From Saccharomycopsis fibuligera x Saccharomycopsis cf. fibuligera (Eukaryota; Ascomycota; Saccharomycetes; Ascoideales; Saccharomycopsidaceae), in NCBI GenBank assembly GCA_001936135.1, contig CP012810.1:558001-622000 (forward strand): a stretch of 64,000 bases of DNA. The letters are read 5' to 3'. Position numbers and translations under genes: made by a program. The notes beneath the pieces are model-generated. The model worked only from the letters and a program-made list of their open reading frames with translations, ran no database searches and had not been told where the DNA came from. Below, piece by piece: positions 52,574 to 62,669 of this stretch; position 1 is the stretch's first letter, and each line of letters opens with the position of its first letter.

Positions 52574-54862
52574 ATGTCTGACGACTTTGAAGCCCAAGAT
52601 GGCGTCTTCAAAGAGATTCTCTCCCACTTGGTCAACCCGCGTCCAATGGTCAAAAGTTTGAGCAAAAAAAGAGTAAACATGCTCATTAAATACTATTTCG
52701 CTGATAATGATGAATTTCTCGCCAATTATTTGAAATTCAGACAGGATTGGGTGCCCTTTAGATTCACCATTGATAGAAAGACCATAAATCAGCAACTTAA
52801 AGAGCATAGCGCCAAGGAATTTCATTATAACTATACCAGTTTTGGGCCAATTACCGACCATTACAATAATACAAACAAATATGAAGAGCTAACTAGTGAG
52901 AAATTTCAACACTTGACCAGCAAGAGACAACAACAAGAACAACAAGAACACCAACAAAGTAAAGATTCAAGCTCCTCAGTCAAGTTCAGACTAGACTTTG
53001 ACAAAACCGTGCATAGCATGCCAAAAGATTCCTGTACTAATATTTCTAGCATTAATGAAGATAGTGTAAGAAACGCTACGATACTCAACGTCAATGGTAT
53101 AATTACAAGTTTGACTTGGCTCAATCAGGATCCATATCACTATGTCGGTCATGACAATTATTTGTGTGTTGCGGTTTATCCTAAGCATCCAGACCAGCAA
53201 TACAAGTTTATTGACGGTGATCTTTCAATTTTTAAGTACGATTTTAGCGGTAATAAGGATACCAAAGATGGCGCATACTCATTCATCAAAATTTTTAAGT
53301 ATAATTCCCAAACGCAGCATACCGAGCCAGCATTTTTTTGGGCCTTTAATAGTTGGGGGCCAGTGCGAGAAATGAAGTCAGTGCCGGTGCTGAGTGCTGG
53401 ATATGGAGCAAATGGTGAGCAAGAAAATAAACACAAACAAAGTAATAGCAGCAACAAAGACAGTCAACTTGGCCTACTTGGCGCATTGTTTGCTGATGGT
53501 GGGTTACGGTTTTTAAACCTTGACGTTAACGGCCCTCAATATGCCAAAATCAACAAACCTGCCATTGAAATCAAATTGAAGGCACCTCACGTCATTACTT
53601 CTTTTGATTACATTGATTCAGAAACCGTTGTAGTTGCCACGGATACTGGCTATGTTGCTGAATTTGATATCAACTACTCTCAACCAAAGCCAAAACCAGC
53701 ATACTTTGTGCCCAAACATGATTTATACATTCGCAAAATTCTAGTTCAGCCAGCAGTGCCCAATTTCTGCAACACATTGATTTACACTTTCAGTCAAGAT
53801 GGTCTTTCAAAAATTACTGATCGAGAAAATGTTTACGCCGCTAAGCATTCTGGATCCGTTCGTCGTCTGGCATATATCAACAATGTATTCGAAGTGATTC
53901 CTACACTATATGGCGTGGGACAACCATACAATAATCTTTCTCAGATTCATAATCCTAAAACCTGGGGTGCTACTGCAGTCCACTTGATGCGGAACTTAAA
54001 CTTTACCCAAGTATTGTCCCTTGGCAGCTCACATTTGCACCCATTCACATTAGCTGGCGATAGTGCCGGAGAAGTTGTGATGTCAAATACCATTGATATG
54101 CCATCAGCTAATTTTCAACGTGGTGGGGCTCCAGTCAAGCAGGTGGTGCTTTGGAGATTCGAGTATAATGAAAACTTGCAAATGTATAAAATTGGTAGTC
54201 AATTATCGTTACGGATGTTTCATCGGACCACTAAGGGAAAAGTCGGTGAACTTGGTGCCAAAAGAGCAAATAATAGCAAAAGTGGAAAAGGCAAAGGCAA
54301 AGGAAAGACTAAAGGCAAAGGAAAAAACGATACTGATATTACAGCTGGTATTGAAGAAAATGGTGCTGGTGTCTCTCTGCCATTACCATTACTCAAGGAA
54401 AACATCAAAGGATACGAGGAGTTATATGATGAAGTAAATTTCGAGCCTACTAGATTCATTTTATATCCACCAGAAGTCAGCATTAGTCACTTAAAATGGT
54501 GTGAAAATGTTGAGAGTTGTAACGTTTACGCTGCTAGTTTGCCATGTGATGTGGTGATAATTGATAAAATTGCAACAGTTGAAGAGATTGATGCCAATGA
54601 TGACGAGGTTGAAGGGAATAAGGAAAAGGTTGAAGAAAATGGTAATGAAAAAAAGAGGGCCGCTGGCAGAAAGAAACACAACGTAAAGCAAAAGAAGAAG
54701 AACATTGAGGATGGCGATGATGGAGTTACGCCGATAGTAGAGGATAATGATAATGATGATGATAAGTCAGCAAATGACAATGACAGTGATGAAGATTTTG
54801 TGATTATTGAAGCAACTGGAGATGGTAAACTGATTGAGAAAAAAGAGCTGGTAGGCAGTTGA
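52574..54862 (+). CDS. WD-repeat protein, probable TFIIIC subunit Tfc6
   Basis: The 762-residue protein has an N-terminal region with RPMVKSLSKKRVNMLIKYYF, then a beta-propeller-like domain from about 175 to 640: GIITSLTWLNQDPYHYVGHDNYLCVAVYP, a GLLGALFADGGLRFLNLD strand, VITSFDYIDSETVVVATDTG and LHPFTLAGDSAGEVVMSN. A loop rich in Lys/Gly (GKGKGKGKTKGKGKN) splits it near residue 565. The C terminus is acidic and Lys-rich, probably disordered. The layout fits yeast Tfc6 (tau91) and human GTF3C2, which bind the tRNA gene B box as part of TFIIIC. WD proteins diverge rapidly, so the family call is moderate. Start at the first ATG (MSDDFEAQDG). Confidence 0.65.
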   Translation: MSDDFEAQDGVFKEILSHLVNPRPMVKSLSKKRVNMLIKYYFADNDEFLANYLKFRQDWVPFRFTIDRKTINQQLKEHSAKEFHYNYTSFGPITDHYNNTNKYEELTSEKFQHLTSKRQQQEQQEHQQSKDSSSSVKFRLDFDKTVHSMPKDSCTNISSINEDSVRNATILNVNGIITSLTWLNQDPYHYVGHDNYLCVAVYPKHPDQQYKFIDGDLSIFKYDFSGNKDTKDGAYSFIKIFKYNSQTQHTEPAFFWAFNSWGPVREMKSVPVLSAGYGANGEQENKHKQSNSSNKDSQLGLLGALFADGGLRFLNLDVNGPQYAKINKPAIEIKLKAPHVITSFDYIDSETVVVATDTGYVAEFDINYSQPKPKPAYFVPKHDLYIRKILVQPAVPNFCNTLIYTFSQDGLSKITDRENVYAAKHSGSVRRLAYINNVFEVIPTLYGVGQPYNNLSQIHNPKTWGATAVHLMRNLNFTQVLSLGSSHLHPFTLAGDSAGEVVMSNTIDMPSANFQRGGAPVKQVVLWRFEYNENLQMYKIGSQLSLRMFHRTTKGKVGELGAKRANNSKSGKGKGKGKTKGKGKNDTDITAGIEENGAGVSLPLPLLKENIKGYEELYDEVNFEPTRFILYPPEVSISHLKWCENVESCNVYAASLPCDVVIIDKIATVEEIDANDDEVEGNKEKVEENGNEKKRAAGRKKHNVKQKKKNIEDGDDGVTPIVEDNDNDDDKSANDNDSDEDFVIIEATGDGKLIEKKELVGS

Positions 54863-55352
54863 AAAGAATAATGATGAAGAATTATCCGATGCAAATCAGC
54901 AAGGTATATAAAGATTTGTTGTTGATTTTCTGAATAAACTTGATGTATTTGAAAAACAACTTGTCTGTATATTTGTATAGTATGTTTTGATCTAATAAAC
55001 CTTTTTTTTTTTTTAATTTTTTTGATTTTGTTAAATATTGAGTTTCATCATACATGGAAAGCAAGAAATTCTGTTGAATTTTTTCTACTTCTGTAAGCAA
55101 TATTTTTGAAAGGTTTGGTATTATATTATGATTCGGAGTACAAGGTCACTAAAAAATGCAGTGAATAGAACTAAACATGCAAATAAACGTGGGCATCTAA
55201 AATTAAAGATTATGAGTTCAAAAGAAACAAAGTAATAAAACACAAAGAAAAATGTACTCCAAAAGGCAAAGACATTACAAACACCTAGAAATCCATACCA
55301 CAACAAAGTGCAACAACTGTAAAATAAAGACTATCAGAATTATCAAGCTTTA
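54863..55352. other. Convergent 3' intergenic region
   Basis: AT-rich flanks of the TFC6-like and Erp genes, with a T tract near 55003-55022. No gene seen. Confidence 0.4.
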
Positions 55353-55997
55353 TTACACCACCTTCTCTTTTATGAAAAATGACTTCAAATGCTTCAATTG
55401 CCACAATCCAATTCCCACCAACACGAAAATCTGGAAAACTGTCCACTTCACCACTCTAGCGTTGGTCTTTTCCGACTGATCTCTAAAACTTGCTTCTCTT
55501 TCTCTAATATTCGCATGTTCCCGCTTAATATCATCGGTCTTACTATTCAATTCATTCACTTTATAGATCAACCAGCCCACTTCATCAGTCTTTTTGCTGT
55601 CGATACTATTACTTTTCCCAATTATAACGTCCAAAAACACTCTAATTTTGGCATTTGGTTCTCTTTTGAATTTCGGAATAAAGCAAAATTTATGCTCGCC
55701 GTTATCTAACGACGTGAATGTAAATTCATTCAAACTATGCAGCAGCTTTTGTTGTACTACTCGGTGATCATTATCGAAGGTCTCATCCACCGTTAATTCA
55801 AACGATAAATCTGATGGCTTGACGAAATCTTGTTTGGTATCATCATATACCCCGGCATCGAATTTGGCCACAACTAAAGTGTCGGACGGCAATTCTTCGA
55901 AAAAGCAGCGTTTTTCATTATGTTTGATGTAAAAATGCAATGATAATGCATGGCTTAAAAAAATGGATAGTATTACTGCCAATGGTATGAGCTTCAT
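55353..55997 (-). CDS. p24-family ER-Golgi cargo receptor (Erp1/Erp5/Erp6 type)
   Basis: The 214-residue protein has a signal peptide (1-19), a GOLD domain with the conserved Cys pair in NEKRCFFEELP and HKFCFIPKF, and the VDETFDNDHRV stretch typical of the Erp1/5/6 alpha subclass. A luminal coiled coil (about 150-175, DDIKREHANIREREASFRDQ) precedes one membrane segment (about 184-201) and a short cytosolic tail LKSFFIKEKVV with the FF and Lys signals that bind COPII and COPI. It packages GPI-anchored and other cargo between ER and Golgi. The subfamily member cannot be fixed. Confidence 0.9.
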   Translation of the reverse strand: MKLIPLAVILSIFLSHALSLHFYIKHNEKRCFFEELPSDTLVVAKFDAGVYDDTKQDFVKPSDLSFELTVDETFDNDHRVVQQKLLHSLNEFTFTSLDNGEHKFCFIPKFKREPNAKIRVFLDVIIGKSNSIDSKKTDEVGWLIYKVNELNSKTDDIKREHANIREREASFRDQSEKTNARVVKWTVFQIFVLVGIGLWQLKHLKSFFIKEKVV

Positions 55998-56315
55998 GGT
56001 GGTGGTGTAAAATGGTGCTTACTTTGAAGAATGGGGCTTTGCGATTTATCGTGTCAGAACCGTTACTGTCTGGTGTTCTCTTCTGTTTTTTCATGTTTTT
56101 GTTTTGATTCGAGCTTTATTTTTTTTTTATTTCAATGATCTACGCAGTGCTGTGATTATGTCAGCAGCGCATAATTTCTGGGGTAGACATAGACTGTTTA
56201 CCGCACCAATACTGAAAATATTCCAAAATAACTACAAGTTTAAAAGGAAAATAAAGCAGCAAAGTCATTTAGAAATGCAAAAGATTTTATAAATAAATAC
56301 CATAGATATAAAGCT
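55998..56315. promoter_or_regulatory. Intergenic region: Erp promoter and 3' flank of the BAR-protein gene
   Basis: About 320 bp, ordinary AT-rich sequence; the 62-codon frame inside has no support. Confidence 0.4.
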
Positions 56316-57170
56316 TTAAATTAGACCAGGATGCACCGAGGTGATGTTGAGCTGTTTCATCCTGGATAGCACATTATCGATCTTCTCATCCAGTTTTCCA
56401 TTAGCATAGTTGTGCCTTGAGTTCGTGCTAATATGGTTTTGGATATTATTTAACTTGGAATAAGCCTCGGTGCAATATTTCAGCTGTGTCATTACAAATG
56501 CTTCGAATGAAGGGTCCAAGTAAGAGACTCGCAGATTCATTAATTGTGGTAGATCAGTTTTCAACTGGGTATTGATTTTCTCATAGTTATACTTGGAGTC
56601 TTGGTACTCTTTGTGGAGCTTGATAAGTTTATCATGATCTATATTGGTATCTTCACTCTTGTCACTGAGCCTCTTAACTTTTGCTTTCAAATGGTCGTAA
56701 GTAATTTTTTTGTGATCTCTTTTCCTTATGGCTTCATTAATGTCGCTGAAATAACCGCAAAATCTTGAGATAGGATCAAGTACGGCGTTTCTGTATGGGT
56801 CGTCAAGATCAGTAAGCAGGAAAAGATGTAAATGCTGCACGGCTGTAAGAAAATGATCAAGCAGTTGGGGTCTGTCAAACATAGTGGCATTACTGGTGGC
56901 ACTATTGCTACTGTCTCCAACCCCGCCCTGAGTATCATAAAAGGATAATACTGTTTCGACAATTTCCAACTGGGAGCCGGAAACCTGCCGTAGCGCATCC
57001 AAGTAACCTCTGGCCTGTTTTTGTAGTTTGAAAGTCTCTGCTTCCAAGGCTTTGAATCTTTCCACTTGGTGGTTGTAGGCTGGGTCTGTAGTGGTTTCTA
57101 TGTAGCCGGCCTTCATGAGCATTTGGGTGCCGGTGCGGTTGATGGCCTTCTTGAAGCCAGCCCAAGACAT
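56316..57170 (-). CDS. BAR-domain protein of the Rvs161 type
   Basis: The 284-residue protein is an N-BAR domain through almost its whole length. The amphipathic N-terminal helix MSWAGFKKAINRTGTQ is typical of Rvs161/Hob3/amphiphysin. Family blocks are ARGYLDALRQVSGSQ (near 55-70), DPYRNAVLDPISRF, the IRKRDHKKITYDHLKAKVKRL helix, YEKINTQLKTDLPQLMNLRVSYLDPSFEAF and TEAYSKL. There is no SH3 domain, so it is not Rvs167. Rvs161 pairs with Rvs167 to bend membrane at actin patches in endocytosis and acts in cell fusion. The insertion GGVGDSSNSATSNATMFDR and the divergent helix-1 segment could mean it is a second paralogue (Candida has RVS161 and RVS162), so I give no symbol. Confidence 0.9.
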   Translation of the reverse strand: MSWAGFKKAINRTGTQMLMKAGYIETTTDPAYNHQVERFKALEAETFKLQKQARGYLDALRQVSGSQLEIVETVLSFYDTQGGVGDSSNSATSNATMFDRPQLLDHFLTAVQHLHLFLLTDLDDPYRNAVLDPISRFCGYFSDINEAIRKRDHKKITYDHLKAKVKRLSDKSEDTNIDHDKLIKLHKEYQDSKYNYEKINTQLKTDLPQLMNLRVSYLDPSFEAFVMTQLKYCTEAYSKLNNIQNHISTNSRHNYANGKLDEKIDNVLSRMKQLNITSVHPGLI

Positions 57171-57436
57171 TGTTGACGTTTGTTGTTTTGCTGATGATGT
57201 TTATTGCCTTCATATTTTAATGCATTCTGCTGGAAATGGTTCAGCAAAGGGGCCCTGTCCCAGGAAATATATATAAACTTGGTTCCCTCTGGTGCTCCAC
57301 AAAACAGCCGTTTCCGTGGCTGATGCATGCAATGTTGGCTGCTTTCAGTGTGGCTGGTACATTACCCGTTACATTTATTTCCTCAAGCCGTTGCAGCGGT
57401 GTTTCAGCCACACCGACGCCCTCCGCGCTATAGCCA

Positions 57437-57461
57437 ACTAGTCAACCAGTCAACCAGTCAA
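57437..57461. repeat. Tandem 8-bp repeat (AGTCAACC)3
   Basis: Three consecutive AGTCAACC-type units upstream of the BAR-protein gene. Confidence 0.75.
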
Positions 57462-57821
57462 CCGCCATCACTTAGTATATGGCACTAACGGTGACAGGTC
57501 GCGGTGATGAGTACCAAAGGCTGTCAGAGGGACACCCGCCTCAGACCCTTCGTAGCCCTGCTGTAGCAGTAAGCTGCAATTATCCAGTGCCGATGGCAAA
57601 CGGGGCTTGGGAGGTCATCCAATGGTGTACTGTAGTGGGATATACCGTAGTAGAACCCAACTTGTCGGTGATGACGGGCAGTGCCCGGGGTCCACTGTTC
57701 TGGAGCAAGCCATTTTATTTTTTATTTTTACTTTGATTTTCCTTTCTAGGTTTTTCTTTTTCTTGTACTTGAATGTCATCCAATTTCTTTAAAAAAATTT
57801 ACTCTTCAACCTTTGAGCTAT

Positions 57822-57846
57822 CTCTCATCTCATCTCATCTCATCTC
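57822..57846. repeat. Tandem CTCAT repeat
   Basis: About five consecutive CTCAT units in the leader region of the CYSTM gene. Confidence 0.8.
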
Positions 57847-58057
57847 AAATTAAATCAAGTCCATCGTCCCCCATATTCGCTTTTCGTTCTTTCTCCTTCG
57901 GGTTCCACTTTTTACACTGCTTTGTTCCGTCCTACATCGCATCCACACTCAGAATAGCAATCCATAATCTCACATTGCATCAAATTTATCATCCTTTGTT
58001 ATTATTATCAGTACATTTTGAACATCATCTATTCACTAACTATTAAACACAGTCACA

Positions 58058-58438
58058 ATGTCTGAGAAGTACAACCATCAACCTGCTCCCCCAGCCGGCA
58101 CTGGCTCCGCTAACGACTTCTACAACTCTGCTCCTCCTCAGCAGCAGTATCAGCAACCTCCTCCACAACAAGCATACTACAACCAGGGCGCTGATGCTTC
58201 TGGCGAAAGAGGCATCTTTGGTGGCGGCCATAATGGCGGTTATCAACAACAACAACCATACTATGGCCAGCAACAAGGTTATGGTCAACAACCTTACTAT
58301 GGCCAACAACAACCATACTATGGCCAACAGCCGGTCTATGTTCAACAAAAGCCTCAAAGCAGTGGCGGTGGTGATACTTGTCTTGCTGCTATGCTTGCCA
58401 CTTGTGCCGCTTGCTGCTGTTTGGACATGATGTTTTGA
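58058..58438 (+). CDS. CYSTM-domain stress protein, Gln/Tyr/Pro-rich
   Basis: The 126-residue protein has a disordered N-terminal part rich in Gln, Pro, Tyr and Gly with repeated YYGQQQPYYGQQ units, and ends in a CYSTM module: DTCLAAMLATCAACCCLDMMF with five Cys and a hydrophobic stretch. CYSTM proteins are small tail-associated membrane proteins linked to stress tolerance; yeast relatives include YBR016W, YDL012C and YDR034W-B. The Cys are probably palmitoylated and bind it to the plasma membrane. The short uniform gene with a strong leader suggests high expression. Confidence 0.9.
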   Translation: MSEKYNHQPAPPAGTGSANDFYNSAPPQQQYQQPPPQQAYYNQGADASGERGIFGGGHNGGYQQQQPYYGQQQGYGQQPYYGQQQPYYGQQPVYVQQKPQSSGGGDTCLAAMLATCAACCCLDMMF

Positions 58439-59220
58439 ATGATTTGATTAAAAAAATTTTACTTTCTAAAAAGTACATATCAAGCACTGTTTATTCTTTC
58501 CATTTTTCTTTTCTGGCTGCTTTAGACAACAGTTTTGCTTGTTATGTTTTGTCTTATTCGGCTTGTATTGGTTTCACTTGGTTTTATTTTACGCTTTCCA
58601 AAATAAGGTGCGGATTTTTTCGTTTTTTGTTTTTTTCATATATTTTGCAACTTCATTCCTTGTTATCCCTTCTTTCTGTAATTTTTACACCATTCTCTTC
58701 TCCGGAGTTTCCCATCAGGATGATCATTTGGATTCACTTATTTTCCGTCTTACACCATTCTATCTACATATTTTTAATATAGTTTACTTTGTTTTGTTTT
58801 GTTGCTAGTAGTGGTTTTGAAATATTCATTTTGTAACTATCATTCATAACTTGTCAACATAAGTATTACCACATTGCTTAACTTATCACGGAGTGCAATC
58901 AGCCTTACGCAAGATGGACTGTTTGTTTGAATGTCTCACTAAATATGACCTAAACTAATCTAGGAGATAATTTATGGTTTTTCAATAAAGGGTCCAGTTA
59001 AGTGTGTTTTTAACAGCTGGGAGCTACAGTCTCTGGTATTGATATTGAAATTATATTATATTGCTGCTGGATTGTCTTAGGTGCTATTAGCAAGAAAAAA
59101 AAGGCGCTGCTATTTTGCTTGCATTTTGCAAGTTGCAAAATTCTGGAGCCTTGACATGCAGCTCACACTGCTTTGAGATGAGTACCTTGAACCTCAATAA
59201 CGGTTATTACTTCCAGTCTT

Positions 59221-59222
<2 letters not shown>

Positions 59223-59255
<33 letters not shown>
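59223..59255. repeat. Poly(A) tract of 33 nt
   Basis: Uninterrupted A run in the CYSTM-KGD2 intergenic region. Confidence 0.9.
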
Positions 59256-59257
<2 letters not shown>

Positions 59258-59689
59258 AAGAAAAATGAGAAAAAAAGTGCTACTTTTGTGAGTGGGATAA
59301 AAAAGGAAACTTCATTGTAACACCCCATATATATGGGTATTCGCATGTGGGTCGGAGCCTGTTGTTTGGGCCCGGTGAGAAATCTGTAGATTTACGAAAG
59401 CTCTTTAGAAGTTATCAGCTGTGCTAGTTAATTAATAAGGAATTTGCTCTTATGCTTCAAATATTGGTACTAGAGGGAGACAGTCAAATTCCTGGAACTT
59501 GTTTCAGAACACGAAGCTCTGTGATTTCATGACTAAGTTGCTTACAGTAAAATACTATCTCACCACACTATAAAGTGAGTAATGATTATATTTTCATATA
59601 ATCATTTCCGTAACTATTAAAAAGCAAGCAACAGCTTAATTTGTTGTTTTTTTTTTTTAAAAAAATCTCACAAATTTGTAAACCTTTTT

Positions 59690-60484
59690 GATTGGCCACA
59701 CAAAAGCCACCAACAAAAACTCGATTTGTTGGATTTCTTCATCAGTTCATCCAACTGTAGCACCCTTTGTCAAGAGATAACTGGAAACAAACACGCTGAT
59801 CCCATGAAGTTTTGAATTACTGATCATCATCCACCGCACTCAGTTGCCAATCACCGTCTTTTGATCTCAAGTTCCCAAAACAGAGGCATATGTTGACAGG
59901 TCGAAACTTCCCCATAATTCAAAAGCTTTTCTTACTAGTGGTACTTATATCCGGGTAAGGCCATGAGCCACTATAACAAAAGCCATCGTCTTTTTACCCG
60001 CCCCTTAGGCTCCGAGAAAGGCCCATCGGGGCTCCTGTGACCAATCACAAACTTTCCATTACATAATCCGCCCCACCCGTGGAGACATTTAGTGGTCGCT
60101 TGTGCGCAGCTTCTGCGGTTGCAGGGCCCACACAGAGGGTTTTGCACCACGACATTTCCGTCGTCCGAGGCAAGTCCGGGGCCGGTGCCAGCCCCGGATT
60201 TCGGAGGCTGATATATAGCGGCAATAGCTTAAGCGCTTTCTGGGCCCTCAACTAAACTACCACGGGCAAAATAATAGCAAAAAAAAAAAAAAAAGAAATA
60301 CAAGTTGATGGATGGCGTTTCTTGCTTTTTTTTTTTTTTATATATTTTTTTACTATAGATTGAAATAAAATATTATTTTTGTGAAACGTTTTAAAAACGG
60401 AATAGAACAAGTTACTCAATTGGTACCTTTTCTGCTTCATATTATATAATCCCGCTTGGAATTCCGCTAGTTCATTTCATTGGT
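59690..60484 (+). promoter_or_regulatory. Cluster of HAP-type CCAAT boxes upstream of KGD2
   Basis: TGATTGG at about 59691, CCAATCA at about 59847 and 60042, and TCATTGGT at about 60477 all fit the TNATTGG Hap2/3/4/5 core on one strand or the other. KGD2 is controlled by the HAP complex in S. cerevisiae, so a role here is plausible. Individual sites are short and may be chance. Confidence 0.5.
60176..60197. repeat. GC-rich inverted repeat CCGGGGC-N8-GCCCCGG
   Basis: Arms 60176-60182 and 60191-60197 pair perfectly, and the pairing extends outward by T-A at 60175/60198. Neighbouring CGG/CCG triplets (60157-60180) suggest zinc-cluster factor sites. It lies about 480 bp upstream of KGD2. Confidence 0.7.
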
Positions 60485-60678
60485 TTTCCGCATCATTTAG
60501 TTTTTCTCCATATCAATTTGATATCATCGGTACTCTCCATTATTGGCAAAGCTGATAGGAAAGAAAAAAATAAAATTTCTTTAGACTTTCTCTCCATTAT
60601 ACTACCACACACATACACACACACAAAGTAGAACCACCTCACAGTATACCATTACCCATTCCCGTTCAGTACACCAAA

Positions 60679-62067
60679 ATGTTTGCTAGAAATACTCGCA
60701 CTGTTTCCAAGGGCGTTTCCAGAGCCTTGTTATCATCATCAATCAAAACTGCCAAATATGGATCAGCCACTAGATGTTTTTCCTCTATTGTGAATAACAA
60801 CAGCAAGCTTTACGGTCAAAGTCAAAGCAGTTATCAACCAGCTACCGCTGCTTTCTCTGTTGCTTCAACTTTGGCTAGAAGACAATTCCACATGTCTGTT
60901 CCAGCCTTTGATGAACAAATTGTTAAAGTTCCAGACATGGCTGAATCTATTACCGAAGGTTCTTTGAAAGAATACACCAGAAAAGTTGGTGAATACATTA
61001 AGCAAGATGAAACCATTGCCACTATTGAAACTGATAAGATTGATGTTGAAGTTAACTCCCCAGTTTCTGGTTACGTTAGAGAATTGTTCTTCGGTGAAGA
61101 TGATACTGTGAATGTTGGAGACAACTTGTTGAAGATTGAGCCAGCTGACCCTCCAGCTGATGGTGGTGCCGCTGCTGCTGCTCCAAAGGAAGAAGCTGCT
61201 CCAAAGAAGGAAGAGCCAAAAAAGGAAGAAGCTCCAAAGAAAGAAGAAGCTCCAAAACAACAAGAAGCTCCAAAGAAAGAAGAACCAAAACCAGCTGTTT
61301 CCAAAAAGGAAGATTCCAAGCCAGCTGCTGCTTCTAGTGAAAGCAGTGGTAAATCATTCACCGGCTTCAGCAGAGATGAACACAGAGTTAAAATGAACAG
61401 AATGAGATTGAGAATTGCTGAAAGATTAAAGGAATCTCAAAACACCGCCGCCTCTTTGACCACTTTCAACGAAGTGGATATGAGTGCTGTTATGGCTTTG
61501 CGTAAGAAGTACAAGGATGAAATCATCAAGAGTAAAGGTATCAAATTTGGTTTCATGGGTCTTTTCAGTAAAGCTTCCACTTTGGCCATGAAAGAAATTC
61601 CAGCTGTTAACGCTGCTATTGAAGGTCCAGATATGGTTTTCCGTGACTACGTTGACATTTCTGTTGCTGTTGCCACTCCAAAAGGTTTGGTTACTCCAGT
61701 GGTCAGAAATGCCGAATCTTTGTCAGTTTTGGACATTGAACAAGAAATCAGTAATTTGGGTAAGAAAGCTAGAGACAACAAGTTGACTTTGGAGGACATG
61801 ACTGGTGGTACTTTTACCATTTCTAATGGTGGTGTCTTTGGTTCTTTGTACGGTACTCCAATTATTAACATGCCACAATCCGCTGTTTTGGGTTTGCATG
61901 GGGTTAAGGAAAGACCGGTTGCTGTTAACGGACAAGTTGTTATTAGACCAATGATGTACTTGGCTTTAACTTATGACCACAGAGTGTTAGACGGTAGAGA
62001 AGCTGTTACTTTCTTGAAGACCGTTAAAGAATTGATTGAAGACCCAGGTAAGATGTTGTTGGCTTAA
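60679..62067 (+). CDS. KGD2: Dihydrolipoyl transsuccinylase Kgd2 (E2 of 2-oxoglutarate dehydrogenase)
   Basis: The 462-residue precursor starts with a basic, Ser-rich mitochondrial presequence (about 1-72, ending RRQFHMS). One lipoyl domain follows (about 80-155) with the lipoylated Lys120 in IETDKID. A Lys/Glu/Pro/Ala-rich linker (about 165-225) holds repeated KKEEAPK units in place of a subunit-binding domain, as in yeast Kgd2. The catalytic domain (about 230-462) contains [20 protein letters not shown] and the active-site block [12 protein letters not shown] with H434 and D438. It transfers succinyl groups to CoA in the TCA cycle and forms the 24-mer core of the complex. Codon use is highly biased, with no CTG codon. 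Confidence 0.97.
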   Translation: MFARNTRTVSKGVSRALLSSSIKTAKYGSATRCFSSIVNNNSKLYGQSQSSYQPATAAFSVASTLARRQFHMSVPAFDEQIVKVPDMAESITEGSLKEYTRKVGEYIKQDETIATIETDKIDVEVNSPVSGYVRELFFGEDDTVNVGDNLLKIEPADPPADGGAAAAAPKEEAAPKKEEPKKEEAPKKEEAPKQQEAPKKEEPKPAVSKKEDSKPAAASSESSGKSFTGFSRDEHRVKMNRMRLRIAERLKESQNTAASLTTFNEVDMSAVMALRKKYKDEIIKSKGIKFGFMGLFSKASTLAMKEIPAVNAAIEGPDMVFRDYVDISVAVATPKGLVTPVVRNAESLSVLDIEQEISNLGKKARDNKLTLEDMTGGTFTISNGGVFGSLYGTPIINMPQSAVLGLHGVKERPVAVNGQVVIRPMMYLALTYDHRVLDGREAVTFLKTVKELIEDPGKMLLA

Positions 62068-62597
62068 GCTGATGCTTGATGTTTAAGTATTGTTTACTAT
62101 TATTTACATATATATAATTTAGTTTATTATTAATTATTCCTTTTTTATCTTTTATTTTACTGTTCTCTCTTAAGAGTTCTCACTTTTTTCATTTGAAATT
62201 TATTATCGCTTTACAAACTCTGCACTAGCCTCCTCATCATTTTCTTTTTTATCTACATTTGGTATAACATAACTGAATTTTAGCCAAAGAAGAAGTAGTC
62301 ATATGTGTCAAAACTGCTTGGTGTACTACTCTGTACTTGTCTCATCTTGATTTTATCAAGGAAGGATTAGAACGCACTTTATCGGTTGTATTAGCTCATA
62401 TATTTGGTGTAAGAGAAATCAATGAAATTACACAGAAATTACACACAGTTTGCAGCCATATAGTAGATATCTTATTCAAGGCAAAGCAAAAAATAAAAAT
62501 AAAAAATCAGATTAGGTACACAGCGACGAGAATATTCGTTATAAAAGAGAATAAAATCAGTGGTTAAAAAAGAAAATAATTTACAAAAAAAGAAAAT
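62068..62597. other. 3' flank of KGD2 and of tRNA-Thr
   Basis: AT-rich sequence; a 76-codon frame at 62337-62567 has no support. The Pol III terminator of the tRNA gene lies at its end (62585-62596). Confidence 0.4.
62585..62596 (-). terminator. RNA polymerase III terminator of tRNA-Thr
   Basis: One base after the tRNA 3' end the minus strand reads TTTTCTTTTTTT, a strong Pol III stop. Confidence 0.85.
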
Positions 62598-62669
62598 GCC
62601 CTCACTCAGATTCGAACTGAGGATCGCTACATTACTAGTGTAGCGCCTTACCAACTTGGCCATAAGGGC
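62598..62669 (-). tRNA. tRNA-Thr (anticodon AGU)
   Basis: The 72-nt minus-strand sequence folds as a standard cloverleaf without intron. The acceptor arms GCCCTTA and TGAGGGC pair through seven positions (one G-T). The anticodon stem CTACA/TGTAG encloses loop CTAGTAA, giving AGT. The T arm is CTCAG-TTCGAAT-CTGAG, which supplies the B box. Terminal CCA is not encoded, as normal in eukaryotes. It reads ACU/ACC threonine codons after inosine modification. Confidence 0.95.

Larger units (their letters stand above)
57171..58057. promoter_or_regulatory. Divergent promoter region (BAR protein / CYSTM protein)
   Basis: Contains tandem AGTCAACC units at about 57437-57461, a CTCAT pentanucleotide repeat at 57822-57846 and pyrimidine-rich leader sequence near 57870-57990 before the CYSTM start. 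No gene seen. Confidence 0.5.
58439..60678. promoter_or_regulatory. Long upstream region of KGD2
   Basis: 2.2 kb without a credible gene. It includes a 33-nt poly(A) at 59223-59255, several CCAAT boxes, a stress-type CCCCT at about 60001-60005, a GC-rich block (about 59995-60205) with a hairpin, T/A tracts at 60277-60345, and a TATATAA-like element near 60441-60448. Confidence 0.5.
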
